Shown here one piece after another: positions 48,181 to 60,400 of a stretch of 64,000 bases of DNA (positions are counted from its first letter, which is position 1; the number at the start of each line of letters is the position of its first letter). The stretch is from Chaetorhynchus papuensis. Lineage: Eukaryota; Chordata; Aves; Passeriformes; Rhipiduridae. The stretch lies in assembly GCA_013396525.1 (NCBI GenBank), contig VWYX01000387.1:166928-230927 (forward strand), in the 5' to 3' direction. Both the position numbers and the translations under genes were made by a program. A model generated the notes under the pieces. It was not told the DNA's origin. It ran no database searches and saw only the letters and a program-made list of their open reading frames with translations.

Positions 48181-51100
48181 ACCATAGCACACATTCCTCT
48201 CAGCCAACCAGCTGTTTATTCTGAATTAGGGTTGTGCACACAATGAGTGTTACTGAGAGCACTGCCTGCTTTCGCACAGCCGGGATTGGAATTCTGATTT
48301 TCCTTTTTCCCAAGATCTGAATTTTGCCACCTCATGCTTGGGAGTGTCAGTGTGTGTCCCCTGTCGTGGCCAGCAGCTTCTCCTCTTGTTGAGACCTGTG
48401 TGTGCTCCTGAGAAAACTCTCCCTGCGGAACAGCTTTATAACTGTGGGAGAGAAGGAAAACAGATCCACAGTTAAAACATATCCTTTGCCAAAAGATGAA
48501 AATTCCTCAGCCTTCAGTTCCTAGGTCTGTGCTGTTTGTGTGCAAGCTCCATTCCGAGGCGAGGCAGGATGACCTCCAGGAAAAGAGCAGGATATGTTTT
48601 AGAAAAAGGCAGGAAATGTGATAGTCTGGAAGTTTGGAGTACAAGATCCAATCTCTCTCCATGGATGGCAAGAGCATGTCAGACATAATGGAATATTAAG
48701 AGAAGGAACCTATTGCAGGCTCAGGGGACTTGAGTAAGGTAGCATTAAAAACTTTACTGCTATTAAATCTCGGGGAGCTGGAGATAATTTTGCTTTAGAG
48801 GAGCGTGGCTGCTGGTGTGGTTAAAAATGCTATCGAAAAATCCACTCAGGAGGAATCCCTCAATAAAACAGAAACAATTGGGGCTACATTGGAAGTTCCT
48901 GCTAAGGAAAACATCATTTGGCAGAGAAGATTGGAGGGGCTGCGGAGTGACAGCACAAGTGGAGTTTTAGGACTGCAAACGGGAGCTGAGGGAAATGCTG
49001 GAAAGACTATTGAGACTTTATTAACTGCTACATTGGGGATCAGAAAAAGTGCTCCCCACAGAGAGAGAAAAAGCCTTTCCCAGAGCACTGAAACATTTGG
49101 CATCAGCTGCTGTGCTCGGGAGAGGGATGAAACCATTCTTTTTTAGCTGAAAACCTGCAAATTGCAGTCACAGAGCAGGTAACCAACAACAAAACGACAT
49201 TTCCTGCCAGCGAATGTTTTCATACAGGAGGTTTTATGCTCCAAGAAAATTGTGACGTGTACAAGTATCAGAGAAACTGAAAATTGGGTCATATATAAAT
49301 TCTTAAAAGCTGCCTTCTGGTTTGATTGCTGGGTAGCTAATGACACCACATTCCCTGACTCTCCCTGGGTTCTGGCATTCAGCCACCAGCCTTAGTTAAT
49401 CCTTCATCCAGTACATCTTCCTCACTAAGGACAAGGGGGAAAAAATCAGTATATTTAGAAGAAAATAGAAATATTTGGATATATCTGGATTTTTTTTTTT
49501 TGCCAAGTTAGTACATGATTGAAGACACAAAAGGCTGCCTTTCTATCCCTCAAAAAAATTGGCACTGACTGGCTACTTTTGTTAAAGGACTGGAATGTGT
49601 AGCAGTGGAATTGCTCTTTTTATTTGTTTGGTTTTTATTTTAACTATGGCATTACTCAGGCTACAAAATACCCTGAAATGGGGTAAATAAAGGCCGAGCA
49701 GAGCATCCCTGAGAGGAGCCAGAGTGGGGAGAAGCACTCAGTGGTGGGAGGCAGTGAGGGAATTGGGAAGGAAAACCTGAGTTTTCTGAAAACTTTTTTA
49801 ATGTCTTGAATTAGATCTCCTCTTTAAAAGCAGAAAGTTGCTGCTGGCACAGTGGGGGCTGGGGGATTTGTGTGGTTTGCACTTCTCTGAGGTGTTGCTG
49901 TTCCTGGAGATCCCAATCCCTTCCCTGGCTCCGTGTGGGAGGAGTCTGGGGCTGTCCCCAAACCTCTATAGGGTCACCATCCCTTGGGTCCCCAGAATCC
50001 TTGCTGGGCTCCTTTCCTTGAGGCTGAGCTGTCCTAAGAGCTCCGTGTGCCTCATGGATGTCTCCTGCCATGTCTCATCCAGTGGAGATTCCCATTTCTC
50101 CTTCACTGGGGAAGCTGCTGGCAAGGCAGAAAATGGTAGAAATCTCCCATTTTTAGGTTCATTCTTCATCTCATCTACTGTCCTCAAAGTCTTACTGTGA
50201 GTAAAGGAAAAATATCCTTGTCCTGTGCCTAGAACCAAGAATTCTGCTCTTTCAAAGGTAATTTCTTTGAATTTTGGTGGGGAGAATGGTCTTCCAGTAC
50301 TTCACATTGGAGATAAAGGTAAGGAAAGAGCAGGATTTTTATCCAAATCTTCCTTTAAAGCAACCCTGCCCCTTTTGTGCTACAGCTGTGAGATCCATAA
50401 CAGGAAGGAGAAGCAGGGGACACCCTAACAGTTGTCACAGCATCTGAAGACTTTCCTTCCTCAAAAGAAACCTACTCTGCTATGGAAACATAAAAAAAAA
50501 CCCAAAAAAGCAATTTTAAGAAAAAGAAAAGTCCTTTAATGAATTGCAAATAGACTCTAAACGAGCCCAGAAAAAAACTGATGGGGTGAACAAAGTACAT
50601 AAAAATCCCCTGTGCATTCACTGTTTATAAATCAAGCTCTCACCCACCACGCTTGGAAAAGACATCCAAAGGAACATATCAAATTACATAAAAGGTCAGG
50701 GAATGTAAAATACTGAACAGACTGTTATGGGATCATCTTTAATCTTTTCCACCACCTAAAAACTTGTGGGGAGGGGTAAATTATAGTAAATGAATTGAGG
50801 AAGCCAATGAGAATTTTTGGATTATAAAGCCAAAACTGGAGACATTTTGCTCATTTCAAAGCTCTGGTGGTTGCTGGAAATTCTGTCCAGTTACTGAAGA
50901 CATTTGGGAAAGTTAATTTTCTACTTAATTTTTCTTAGTGTCCTATTGACTTAAAAAAAAACCCAAGGAAGTTTGAAAGTGTTTATGTCGTTATTTAGTA
51001 GTCAGAACTGCTAATTTGGTCGTTGCACTACTCCTCTGGGGTGGTGTTAGCACTTTTACAGAGGAGAACCCAATTTATGGCCACAAATTCCATTTTATTC

Positions 51101-53695
51101 CTGCATCCTGCCTACTCCAGGTAATAGCTGAGGTAGAGGATTCTCAAAGCACTCAGAAGTTAAATGAAGATATCCCATTCTGGCTGAATATTTTATTTCT
51201 CTCTGTTTAGACACAAGAAAGTATGGCTTGACCTCTGAGTACTCACTGAGTACTCCTTCCCACAGGGAGTAGAGGAGTTGTAGAGGAGGCTCCCTCTTTC
51301 TCTTTGTTCCCTCACTCGTCATCAATAAAAATAAATTCTTAATTTGGGTTTATGGACACCTGGTAGAGTTCTAGAGAATCAGGAGTTTACAGTTCCATAT
51401 GCTGGTTTTCAATTGATGGAATTAGAGTCTCTGGGAGGTTAAACTTGGTTTTGCTTTAATCAGAAATTTCCTTGGGGTTAGTTCCCTCAGGCCTCCTGGG
51501 TAACAAACCCACACCACCTCTGGTTTTGAAACCTCCAATCAAACTTTTTAAAAATATTTTACACTTATTTTTTCTATAGGAGAGAAAACAAAAATTACCT
51601 CTTTCATCTCAATCCACCCTTTTTTTTTTTTTTTTTTTTGTTGAACTAGGTAGGGGCCAGATTTTCTTAGTTCCCTGTGTCTAAATGGAACATTTCTTGG
51701 CTGTTCTGCCACTTTTTGATCACTTGAATGATCAATGCTCTAAAAATCATGGGATCAGAAGTGTCCCATTGCAATCTAAAGCATCAGGCCTAGGGCTGTG
51801 CCATGGTGGGAGGTGTTACACCCTGGGAAACAGAAGTACCTAAAAAAGAGACCCTCTTCTGTTTGATACCTGGAGAATTCAAGGAGACTTGAGATTCGGC
51901 ATCCTCATTGTGTGATGGCAAATAGAGCAAAATCATGATTTTAATCCAAAATTTGTTACCTAGGTGCATCCTTCTACCGGATTTCTCCTTCTTAGAAATC
52001 TCTTTAATTTGTCTGTTATTTGTCTTATTTTTCTTGTTTATTTTTTTCTTTAAAAAAATTAACAAAACTAGCTCAAAACAGAGCTCTGGCTTGGTTCTGT
52101 TAATTATAGGATGAGCACAGAGTGGCCTCTGAATTCCTCCCCATTCCCTCCAGGTCCCCTTCCAGTGTCCCGGTGTCTGTGCAGACTGTGACAAGTGATC
52201 CCAGCCAGTCCTACAGCAGCAGAGTTCAAAAGGCACCTTCAGGAAAAGAATGGCTTGCCAAGCAGCCCTTCTTGAATATGCCCACAATATTTGAATTGGG
52301 ATTTTCCCCAAGAAACTGCTTGTTCATACACATTTTTACTGAGATGTGTGTTATTTGTGGGGGTGTTTTTATCCGTATTTGCTCTGTGGATGTCAGGTGT
52401 TTTGCACTTAGTGCTGGGAGCTTTTCATATTTTTTCTCAGGGAACATGCTGTGATAGCTCCGGTATTTCAAAGAGCATGCAATCCAAAATCTGTCAGGAG
52501 GAAATATTTCTTTAAGGAAGAAAATGTGTTTTTTGTTAACTTTCTCAATCTCTCATCCATTCAGCTCAGTGTTGAATATACGTTCAAGCTGTTGCTGGGC
52601 TTGGGGTGGGACTTCTGTTGATTCCACTTTTTCAAACAAGAGTTAACAAGAGGGATGCCAAAGTTTGAATCTCTGTGTGGGGTTTCTTCCCAAAAATAAA
52701 GTTTTAAAAGTTACAAATCAGGCAACTGATTTATAACCATCCTTAATGAGTCACTATTGGCCTTGCAAGGAAACAACATTTATTGTCTTGTCATATTAGT
52801 CTGAAGTGATTTTGCATGCCACAGGAAGACACTCAGGGAGAAGAATCCATGCCATTTCTACAGCATCAAAGCCTCGTGGGGGTTTCCAGGTGACTGAATT
52901 CAGATTTATTGTTGGTGAACTTGGTTCCCAGTGACCTATTTAATTCTAAATTAGCATCTCTATTGCACTGCTTAGCTCTTCCCGTGTGCTTCCCAAACAT
53001 ACACTAATTTGGTCTCACACCATCCCTCAAACAGGAAACGGGATAATGAGGTGTGGGATCTTTTCTCTGTCCTTTTAACTGTACCGTTATTAATGCCTGG
53101 ACTGTTGTGGGGTCATATAACAAAAGAAGACAAAGCACATCAGTTCAGTGGGAGAGAAATGCAGCTGAGAGCAGCCCTGTCCCAGCCTTCTCTCTGGACA
53201 GACAAACCCAGCTGACACAAAACCATCCACAGGCACTAATAAACTACAGCCAACTGATTCTTCTCAACAGCTCTGTGTTGTTCGTTTTCCTTAAACCAAA
53301 TTTTGATCCATTTAATAAAACCCCTGCTGCTTGTCACCTTCTGCAGCTTACAAAGCAGTTTCTAAAGTGAACTTAAACCTGTGCCTTGCTGAAGTACATG
53401 GAATATATCCACATTTTATCTGGCAGTGGTTTGCAGCCCATCTGTGACTGACTCCAGAATTATCCTGTGCCTCTTGTATCGTGTGTCTGATGCACGGTGA
53501 GGAGATGTTTGTAGTATTTTCAGATAAAAAACTCCATCAGTAATAACAGATGTTGAACTGTGAGAAGTGTTAAAGATGGATATTTGCTTCCAGCCACAAA
53601 AGTTTTGGAACACCTTGATTTTAAAATATTGGTTACCTTACCAAAAAGAATAGATCTTCTTGGTATGTCCTAGTCCCTTTGGTAAGTTCAAAGTA
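48181..53695. other. Non-coding stretch, about 5.5 kb
   Basis: No repeat family recognised. Includes A-runs followed by CCC (50492-50503, 50953-50964), T-runs near 49489-49502, and a 20-nt T run at 51620-51639. The largest frame is 173 codons (51790-52311 minus), containing a lysine-rich low-complexity part encoded by A-rich sequence; it has no domain and looks like chance. Another, 48805-49146 (plus, 113 codons), is opposed by a minus-strand frame. Confidence 0.5.
51620..51639. repeat. Poly-T run, 20 nt
   Basis: Longest homopolymer of the window. It could be the tail of a minus-strand retrotransposed sequence, but the DNA to its right (GTTGAACTAGGTAGGGGCC) is not recognisable as a gene or SINE. 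Confidence 0.9.
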
Positions 53696-54000
53696 NNNNN
53701 NNNNNNNNNNNNNNNNNNNNNNNNNNNNNNNNNNNNNNNNNNNNNNNNNNNNNNNNNNNNNNNNNNNNNNNNNNNNNNNNNNNNNNNNNNNNNNNNNNNN
53801 NNNNNNNNNNNNNNNNNNNNNNNNNNNNNNNNNNNNNNNNNNNNNNNNNNNNNNNNNNNNNNNNNNNNNNNNNNNNNNNNNNNNNNNNNNNNNNNNNNNN
53901 NNNNNNNNNNNNNNNNNNNNNNNNNNNNNNNNNNNNNNNNNNNNNNNNNNNNNNNNNNNNNNNNNNNNNNNNNNNNNNNNNNNNNNNNNNNNNNNNNNNN
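53696..54000. other. Assembly gap (305 N)
   Basis: Undetermined bases throughout. Open frames spanning this region are artefacts. Because the gap is not a round number it may be an estimated size. The content is unknown. Confidence 1.
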
Positions 54001-55349
54001 ACCATTAAGGTCATACTTCAATCCAGGAGAGGCTTGGCTCTCCATTTTCCTCTCTCTGACTTCTTAGAGGAGCAGTAACTACTATAAAATATTCTGTGCC
54101 ATTCTAACTAATCATCCCTCTGGCATTCTGAGCAAATGCAGGTTAATGGTGAATCCTTTAATATTTCTATTAATTACGTATATTATCCTAATAACTCTAT
54201 TGTCAATTTTTCATTGCTAGGTAATGACCAGAGATGGGTTAGCTGTTCATGACTACCCATGGATTTAAAGAAAAGCAGGGATTTTTTGTTTGTTTGCGAG
54301 TTGCCTGCTGGCAAAGCCTAGTTTCTGCGAACATATTTGTTACATGAAATTAATTTTGGGATGTTCTGTGCAGGTGTGAGAGAGCAGAGGCACATTCATC
54401 ACTTCTGCTCTGGATAGGGGCATTTACACAGGGTGTGGAGAAAGGACTGGGATTATAGGAATTAATATTTGCAGTAGTTTTCAACCTGACTGTTTTATTA
54501 AACGTGCCAGGTGTATGGATGGAAATGAGAACACAGCTGGAGTGTTGGGGCTTTTAGGGAGCCACTGAGACCTGTGCATTTCCTTAAATCCACAACTTGA
54601 GCTTCAGAGGAGCATCTCTGGGAAGGCTTCAGATGTAAGCGCTACAGAGGGGAGGCAGGAGATGGAATAATTCAATCAGCCACAGTAATTCTTATTCTAA
54701 TAAAGTTTCCTGTTCGGACACAATTGTCCATGTGTTCCGGTGCCTCCCACCATAATGAGGTGGAAACAGAACTGCAGCCAATTCAATAGGACCTGCAGTA
54801 TGATGAGCCCATAGAAAGATCTGAACATAAGGATTGTTTCACAGAACCTGGGCAGCAATGAAGCTGAAAATATCGATTCATAAATTTCCCAGGAAGATGA
54901 GAGAAACTCCGCAATCGCTCCCGAGAAGTTGATGAACATTTCCAGCCCCAAATACAATTCACTAATGGGCGTGTTTGTATGGAAAGGCAGAGACACAGAA
55001 AGGTTTTAATGTGGCAGTGTGTGAAAAAGCAGAGGAAAATGTCCTTAAGGAAACACTAACAGGAATATTTTAAAGGAGGAATCCAAGAAAAATCATGACA
55101 CTTGGTTTGACTTTGAAAAAGCCAATGCAGCTGTCAGCACAGTCCAGGGGAGGAGAAGTCACCCCAGGAATGTGCTGAAAGACTGATGCAAGGAGAGCTG
55201 CAGGAACCCCCAGGTGTGAAAGGAAGGCTGTTAAAATGCCTTTTCTTCCTCCTGATTTTCATTTCTCAGCCAGAAATGCAACAGGTAGATGAGGCAAAAC
55301 AAAACTGGGAGGCTGGCTAGAGTGAGAGGCAGCGGTGCTGGGAGCTGAG
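54001..55349. other. Non-coding stretch, nothing specific
   Basis: Mixed DNA right of the gap with AT-rich parts (54150-54240). One 99-codon minus-strand frame (54697-54996) lacks a domain. Confidence 0.5.
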
Positions 55350-55412
55350 TGTGGATGTTGGATGGTTCTTAAGGTCCTTTCCAACCCAACCACTCTGTGA
55401 TTCCCTGATTCT
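55350..55412 (+). mobile_element. CR1 LINE 3' terminal fragment, sense orientation
   Basis: Only the last 60 bp of a CR1 remain: 'ggatggttcttaaggtcctt' at 55360, 'tccaacccaaccactctgtg' at 55380, and 'attccctgattctctg' as a diverged ATTCTATG-type end. The short length and the changes suggest an older or heavily truncated copy. Confidence 0.8.
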
Positions 55413-56299
55413 CTGCTGCAGTGCTGCAACACTTGGATCTAAGGTGCCCTGGCTGAGGGTTAGAAGTTGACAAACACATCTCAGACAGCCCAAGCTCGGC
55501 TGTCCCTTGGCCTGGGGACGGGAGCTTGTCCCTGATGAGGAAGCAGCCAGACACCAGCACATGGATTGTCCTGAAAAATGCCATGAACCCTGTCCCAGGT
55601 GCTTCAGACTCACTGGACATGTCAGTCATTTTCCTCACCCACAACACTTTTCCAGGCTGCCCACGGGCTACTGGAAATCCCAAACAAATGTCAGGAGAAG
55701 CAGTAGGGCACTGGGTGAAGTGTAAAGGCAATAGAAAAGGGAAGAATCACAGTTCTTTCATATTTAAAATCGATTCAAATAGAGAAGCGGTGGTGATTTA
55801 TAAACTTGAGGAAGGTTAGCCTTAATCTCCAGCTAGACATTTTCATTGCCTGAGTAAACTTTGAGCTCATACGAGCTACAGAGGCAGGAATTTGGTATTA
55901 ATAAAGACACTTGAGGCAGTTTTCTTAGCTGAACCACCCACGGTGTCAAGGGGCTTTGCCAATGAAGCCTCACGAAATGGTTTGGCTGCTTAGGACAGCT
56001 CCAGTCCTAAGGGACCCTCTGTGCTGACAATTGAGCTGCTTCCCAAAATAAAGGGAGAGTGCAGAAGGAAATATAATAAACCAGAAAAGTATAACAGCAA
56101 ATGTGAATCGCCAGAACTGTACCCCAGAGCTGAAGGAAATCACTGCAGACTTGTAGGTGCTGTGTAAAGCTCCTGGTGCCCAGAGGGGAAACAAATAAAC
56201 AAATATTTTTACTTGCTTTACATATCTTTACAGTCACTCCCATGGTTTTTTTTTTTAATTTTTATCAACTATTCTGCATCTAGATTTTGAGTGAATTCT
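55413..56299. other. Non-coding stretch, nothing specific
   Basis: Overlapping frames on both strands at 55317-55819 (up to 120 codons), some crossing the CR1 remnant, are not convincing. A T run lies near 56247-56256. Confidence 0.5.
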
Positions 56300-57210
56300 C
56301 CCACAAACTACATGCAGCAGATTTTTTCTTAGCTGCAACTTTCTTAGAGATCCGAGTAATGTAAATGACTTTTAAAAAGCCAATTAAATGTATGATTGAA
56401 TGTCATCCTTGCTGACTGCAGCCTTCATAAGGAACTGGAAATGTGAGGTATTTTTTTACCTAATATTGAACACAGTTAATTAAAAAGGTAAAGATTACAT
56501 TTTGCTTCAGTTAATTTGAAATAGAGAACCTCCATTTAAACAATAAATTTCAGATTTTAGTTCTAGCAATTAATAGACCAAACTGTGTACTTAAGGTTTT
56601 TATTATATTGATTCTAAAATAATTAGATTAGCAAACACATTGCAAATATATTATCTAAAACAAATAAGATTATCACCACGCTTTTTGTTATACAGCACAG
56701 CAATAAAACATATCACAGTGCAATCTAAGGCAATCTCATAAAGTTAATAGTCATGGAGCATATATTACATTCTTGCACTAAATGACAAAAGGCAGCATGA
56801 GCATCCTGTGGACAGGGTCAGATATTTTGGTGCAGGATTTGTAGAAGTGCAGACATATCTGTGATGTTCAGCAGATAATTTTAGCCCCACGTGTGTTTAC
56901 AGGAGCATTTCCAAGCAGTCTCTGCCCCGGTAACCTCATTTTAACAGCATCTCCCAGCCCTCTCCCACCACACTTTCACATTCCTCCTTGCCAAGCAAAT
57001 TGCAAAAAGTGTTCCAGCAGCCACCCAAGACAGCAGTCTGGAAAGCCTTAGGGCTGTTTGAGAGGCCCTGTAAAAAGCATGACATTCAATCAGAGTTCAG
57101 GGAGGAAAGTTTTAATGAATAAACTTGGTAAATTAGAGAGCGCCGCAGCAGAGTGATTAACTCTCATTTGTGCATTAGTGTTAAAATTAATTAAAATGTT
57201 GAAGCCGTAG
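56300..57210. promoter_or_regulatory. Putative conserved AT-rich regulatory block
   Basis: About 0.9 kb, largely AT-rich, with TTAATTAA at 56476-56483 and again at 57187-57194. It also holds CAATTAATAG near 56567, AATAATTAGATTAG near 56618, several CAATAAA/ACAATAAAT cores, and AGAGT-GATTA-ACTCT (57150-57164). No open frame of note occurs. It directly adjoins the CpG cluster at 57.2-57.5 kb, which strengthens a regulatory reading, though this is inference. Confidence 0.35.
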
Positions 57211-57460
57211 GAGGCAGGTTACCTCCTCGAGACCTGCCTTTGCCCTCGGAGCCAGGCTGGACCCAGCAGCGATTCATCTCCCCGGGATGAGAGGGGGGCC
57301 GAGAGAAAAGCCCAGCCAGGACAGACGGGTTTGCCACGGTGCCGCGCCGCGGGAAGGCCACGCGGCGATCCCGAGCGTGACACCGGCATCGTGACACCGG
57401 CATCCAGCAGGGACGGGGCTGGGGGGACACCCTCCCTGCCCAGGGGTTCCATCTGACTGC
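57211..57460. promoter_or_regulatory. CpG cluster, possible promoter or enhancer core
   Basis: About 17 CpGs fall between roughly 57280 and 57420, including GCCGCGCCGCGGG and CACGCGGCGATC, the densest CpG group in the window. It lies beside an AT-rich motif block and contains a 14-bp tandem duplication (57377-57404). Minus-strand frames of 102 and 118 codons cross it but have no domain; GC-rich DNA has few stops. It could be an unmethylated enhancer core or the start of a non-coding transcript. Confidence 0.4.
57377..57404. repeat. 14-bp perfect tandem duplication
   Basis: GTGACACCGGCATC is repeated without change (57377-57390 and 57391-57404) inside the CpG cluster. Being identical despite two CpG-containing sites, it is probably young or constrained. 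Confidence 0.9.
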
Positions 57461-60400
57461 AGGGGCCAGAGCTGATCTCAGTACCTGAAATTGTGCCAAA
57501 CAGGCTCTCTTTGCCTGCTCCCTTCAACTGGTGACTGGAACTTTCTTCACTGAGCACCGAGTATTTGAACAACAATTTAATTTTACACCCGTAGCTGTCA
57601 CCACCAACAGCTCCAATTAATTACATGAGAACCAGCTGAACTCTCTGAATTTTAAGGAATAAGGATTTATCTTAGTGCTTTGATGGCCATACATTTTAGC
57701 AACCAATTTTGTGTGAAATCATAACATTAAAATCCTACTTAAGAGAAAAAGAAAGCTTGCTCTCTTTCCAAAATCATCTTAGATCTATTTCTTTCAAGAA
57801 CCAGGAGCCTGTATTTCTTCCTAGCCAGACCTATTATGAGGTGGCTGTTTAACAAATCTGTGCTGGTTTGGAATTATAAATGACAGCCAATTTTATAAAG
57901 GGAAAAGTCTTCTTTGACAGCAGAACAATATCACACGAGTAACAAATGGCAAATTGTGTCATATAGCTGAACAGTTGTTTTCCCATGTTCACCAAGGGCC
58001 AGTTATTAATTTTACATTGGTCAGAATTAAGGATTTTGGAGAAATTCATCTGAAACAGAAAGCATGAAAAATTCCTGCCCGATGAAAATTACCATTATTC
58101 GCTGTAGATCTATATTCATAACTTTAAAACCTGGCAGTCTTTCCTATTTTTTTCCTCTATAGATTTCTTGTCAACAAGAGTGTCAGAGGTCAATGTCAGA
58201 ATGCCCCTCTGGCACCCATTAACTATAACCAGAAAACTTGTTCACTATTGATCTACAATGTCTAAATATCTATTATGTTGGATATAAAAGGTGGTTTCAC
58301 ATCTTTCTAAAACAGATAATTCATACAGGCCAAGGGGTCAGCTCTGGTGATATATTATTGTTTCACTGTATCAGTGAAGTGCGGGAGGGGAACGGGCCAG
58401 GCGAGGTGTCACTGAACTCTTGGGGACGTGGCCGTGTGTCCATGCTCCCCACCACAGCGTGGGGAGCTGTTGTGGCTTTGCTCGGGGTTTGGAAGTGTCT
58501 GAAGAAGTCGTGTTTAATGTTTTTGTTCATGTCATGGCAGCCAAAGCTTGCATGAATCCCTGATCTGGGTGGAAGTCAAATCTCTCACCGTGTCCCCGAT
58601 GGGCCATGGTGCAGCTCGGTGTCTGTAGAGCTCTGCACACCATGATGGTCCCACTGCCAGGGCTCTGGGTGTGGTGCAATGTGAGTTTTACAGGATTTGT
58701 GCACAAAAAGGGCACTGCCCCCGTGGGTTTAAGTTGTCACAGCTCCGGTGACTTCGGCAGAGCGATGGCACTTGATGTCCACACAGGCTTTGCCCCAGAA
58801 CACGAGTCAGGCTGTGGCCATAGTTCCAAAATCATGTGTTTTCTGGACAGACACTTGTGTAACATCACATGAATGATTTTGTTTGCTCATATCAACCCAT
58901 CAAATTTATAGAGGCTCTTTTAATCTCCTCATTGTTTAACTACTGAGGTGCCTCTGCTCTGCTCTAGGCTCAAATGCAGAGCAGACATCGCTGAATTTCT
59001 TTGTTCTGCTCTTCCGACAGCAGAGCACAGAACACTGTGAGGGTGGAGGACACAATCCAGGGCTTGGTTCCCCCCCAGTCCTGTGAATTCAGCCTTTGAG
59101 ACTCCATGGCATTTCCCAGCAGGCACCTATTACTTCTGCAGGATGAGCCCCATAACAAGCAAACCCTCTTTGGAAGGCAGCTGATACTCTACTCTTTAAT
59201 GGAGTTTATGGCCTTCTAGCAAGCCCCCAAAATGGTTCATATTCTTCCAGGCTACGTTTTTGAAGAAAGTAAATTGAGATGAATCATGCTAAGATGAGAT
59301 AGTTAAAATGTCAGGCTCCATAAGTTTCAATGCATCCTTATAGCTCTGAACACTAAAATGCAACTGAACATTGGAATAAGGGAAACAAAAGAGAATCAGA
59401 TAACTAGTTCTTATAGAGGGGAGAAAAGTCATTTCTGTCTGCGCTGCTACACCATGGAAATCCACACAGTACAGTTTTAGAGCTGTACCTTAAAAAAAAC
59501 AATTGCAGTTTCTTTTTATCACTGGCCTTGGTTACACATCACTGCCTACTCTATGGCACACTAGAATTGCAGAGTTTCTGAGGCAAACAATACAGCAGCA
59601 GCTTTATTTCTGTTTACAAATGTTACCTGGGGGAAATGTGCCTGTACCTGTTGGATAAATTACAAATCATCAGCACTAAATATGACCCACAACAGTGACA
59701 TAGAGGGGAAGAGGTACCGTGGTCTGTACATATTTGGTGTTAGAGAGGAGGGAAGTGCCCGGTCAGTGCTGCTGGGTTAATCAGTTAATGAAATGAGACT
59801 GCTGCACTCTTTAAACTCAAGCTGTGTGGTGCTTCCTCATTCATTTGCTGGACAACATCTACTTCTTCGTTTGTACTTTATCATAATATTTCCAATTAGT
59901 TGAATTAACTACTGTTATTGTTTTAAGTGACTCACTGTAGGTGTTGAACACCACCAGAAATGTAAAACAGCAGATTTTGTGTTCTGGGTTCATAGGGAAA
60001 GGGCATGGGGTGCAGAGAAGCCTTGTGGGCCATGAAGCACCTCTTAGTCCAAGCCCGGTGATGTGGAGCTGAGCTGACCAAAGGAAACCTTTGATAAGAA
60101 CCAAGAACAAGGTTCCTGTTTCTAAATCAGGAGCAGCCCACTGCCCAAATCCCTCTGCTCCACGTTCCCTTCCCAGGAGCTGGCTGGGACAGCTTTCCCT
60201 GCCCAGCTGGTGACATCAGGATCGGTTTCTTCCTGCCCCTAAACCCACCAGCCCTGGGTACCTGATCACAACATGACCTTGAGCTGCTCACAAGGCCATC
60301 AAAGCCTGGTGCAGGGCTTGGGTTTGTTGTAAGCAGATCCCGGAGCTGGGCATGCCAAGGCTTTAAGGATGGCAGCATGGATAACACCAGACCCCAAATA

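Noticed and set aside
51790..52311. 173-codon minus-strand frame
   Set aside because: A lysine/asparagine-rich middle is simply translated A-rich low-complexity sequence. No family resemblance and no conserved motif.
53638..54067. Frames spanning the N gap
   Set aside because: They are open only because undetermined bases cannot form stops.
58444..58467. 9-bp hairpin considered as a terminator or microRNA
   Set aside because: Intrinsic terminators do not apply to a vertebrate genome, and the stem is far too short for a microRNA precursor.
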